A DNA stretch of 64,000 nt from Paramecium tetraurelia (lineage: Eukaryota; Ciliophora; Oligohymenophorea; Peniculida; Parameciidae). The stretch spans positions 1 through 64,000 of the forward strand of contig NW_001799636.1 of NCBI RefSeq assembly GCF_000165425.1. The letters are read 5' to 3'. Numbering within the stretch: position 1 is the first letter of the stretch; the number at the start of each line of letters is the position of its first letter. Shown one piece after another: positions 62,691-64,000 of this stretch. The notes under the pieces were generated by a model. It was given only the letters and a program-made list of their open reading frames with translations, was not told where the DNA came from and made no database searches. Made by a program: the position numbers and the translations under genes.

Positions 62691-63742
62691 TCATTATAAT
62701 CTCATTATGGCCACATCTGTACATTCTTCAAATTTGGCATTCGAATATTAAACCATCCCTTTCTTATAAATAAAGGTGCCATCACTCAATCCTATCAATC
62801 CATCCAAACCATTCAATGTATTTATTAATAAATGTTGATAATTCTTGGCATCTGACTGATTCATTATTTTATAATCATTTTCATCAATTTTCTTATTTCT
62901 TTCAATGAGTTTGATTTCTACCTCCACAGGATCCTTGTAGTAAAGAAAAGCTATTTGTTAAGCTTTCTTTAGAATCTACACCAAGATTTTCGTATAGATA
63001 CTCACACTTTCAGGCAAAGCATTACCAACAAATTTTGATTCATTACTCATAGTCGAAATAACTAAAAAGAATCTAAACACAAGTATTAATTAAAACATAC
63101 CCAAAAATAAACCCTGTGATGAGGATGATAATCATTTCAAAGAAATCAATGTCAAAGCAAGTGATAAATAATTGGAAAACAATCAAGCCACTTGTTAAAA
63201 TGTATAATGATTGTTGATGCAATTGCAGATCCTTCTCATTATTTGCTGATAGGACGCTTAAAAATTAAGCCAGCACCTATCCTCCAAAGGTGAATATGAT
63301 CATCAGAGCTACATTCATATTATTCACGGCTTTTATGCAGGCAAATAAAAAGTAGAATAGAATAACAAATAATGCATAGAGCAATGAATTCTCTGTGCTA
63401 AGAGACAACATCGATATTAATAGGAGTGCTCCCAAAAACAAATATAGAAAATATCCATTCTGATTAAAGAATGAGTTCATCGATTCAAATTCAATCTAGT
63501 TAGTATAAATATTCTACTAAATTAAACAACGCAATGAAATAGCATAGGAGCATCATAAAGTAGAGCTTTGTTAAATGATGCAAGTGTTCTGATGAATTTG
63601 AATTAGTATTCTCTTATTCTAGTTGTTAGTGATTATATTGCTAATTCTGATTAACCTACATGGATTATCCTATTCTTGGAGATATCACATATCTGGATTG
63701 AGCATTCGGTATAAACGCATTGGGAGTTTAACTGCTAAACAT
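62691..63742 (-). CDS. Polytopic membrane protein, hypothetical
   Basis: Three exons with introns at 63496-63517 (22 nt) and 63073-63100 (28 nt) give 333 residues. About 70 hydrophilic residues (MFSSQTPNAFIPNAQSRYV, Gln/Asn/Ser-rich) precede a membrane part of about six helices (YFMMLLCYFIALFNL, YFLYLFLGALLLISML, LLYALFVILFYFLFACI, VALMIIFTFGGQVL, ILTSGLIVFQLFITC and EMIIILITGFIFGFFLVIS), followed by an amphipathic cytosolic tail (PESVSIYTKILVQILKKAQQ) of about 130 residues. No family motif is recognised. Both introns contain or bypass TGA codons. Confidence 0.78.
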
Positions 63743-63775
63743 TAATTATATGTGAAATTATTTATTTTATAAATC

Positions 63776-64000
63776 TCATTTGAAGTTTTGAGCATACCAT
63801 TTCTTGGTAAACTCATCGCAATCAAGCAACTAGAATTTCCAACCGTTTATGACAACCTCATTCCCAACTATAAGATCATTTGGAGTGAAGAACTCATTGT
63901 TGTTATTGACATTTTTGTACTTCCTCTTTTCCAAGAACTTCCCATCAGGTATTCCTAATAAGAATTAGAACATCACATACCTGAGTTTCGCACTGTGGGT
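63776..64000 (-). CDS. DM10-domain protein, 3' part only (runs off the window)
   Basis: The minus-strand frame ends at a TGA (63776-63778) after WYAQNFK. With a 26-nt intron (63955-63980) it reads TVRNSGIPDGKFLEKRKY, then FFTPNDLIVGNEVVINGWKF and LLDCDEFTKKWY. This is the second half of a DM10 domain (pattern NSG-x-x-x-G-KFL and the closing LxDxDEYT), as found in EFHC1/Rib72-type and NME7 proteins of ciliary doublet microtubules. The N-terminal part lies beyond position 64000, so the number of DM10 domains cannot be told. A ciliary microtubule-inner protein is likely from family knowledge. Confidence 0.8.

Overview
The window is macronuclear-type DNA from a Paramecium-like ciliate. Two things show this. 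First, nearly every gene reads through only if TAA and TAG are glutamine and TGA is the sole stop. Second, exons are joined by very short GT...AG introns, mostly 22-30 nt, whose removal repeatedly restores both frame and protein similarity. The sequence is A+T-rich, intergenic gaps are usually tens to a few hundred bases, and genes lie on both strands. I saw no rRNA, tRNA, CRISPR array, telomere repeat or virus-like element.

Layout. 1-4.6 kb: no intact gene, but decayed WD40-repeat sequence on the minus strand. 4.6-20.5 kb: a secreted protein, a fatty-acid-hydroxylase-family enzyme, an ER HSP70 (BiP type) with a damaged patch, a polytopic membrane protein, an ARF GTPase with one frame break, a RING-H2 membrane protein, coiled-coil proteins, a dual-specificity phosphatase and an AGC-like kinase, with two decayed genes between them. 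20.8-32.9 kb: a large two-TM protein, an L-asparaginase with ankyrin repeats, a cysteine-rich membrane protein, a Romo1/Mgr2-type mitochondrial protein, a second kinase, a protein with a hydrophobic C-terminus and a VHS/ENTH-like protein. 33.2-48.9 kb: a secreted Gly/Gln-rich protein whose repeat is written largely in reassigned TAA codons; a gene family with one intact and two near-identical broken copies about 10.5 kb apart; coiled-coil proteins; and a 1469-residue Vps8-like tethering subunit. 49.1-64 kb: a B-box-like protein, cystathionine gamma-lyase, a kelch protein, an anchored secreted protein, a truncated haemoglobin, an oxysterol-binding-protein-related protein, an MFS-like transporter, a PX (sorting nexin) protein, another polytopic protein and the 3' end of a DM10-domain gene.

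The genes do not form one pathway; membrane traffic is the most frequent theme (ARF, Vps8-like, PX, ORP, VHS-like). Several otherwise well conserved genes carry one or a few breaking changes. This fits gene decay after duplication, which is well known in Paramecium, but local assembly errors cannot be excluded from the sequence alone.
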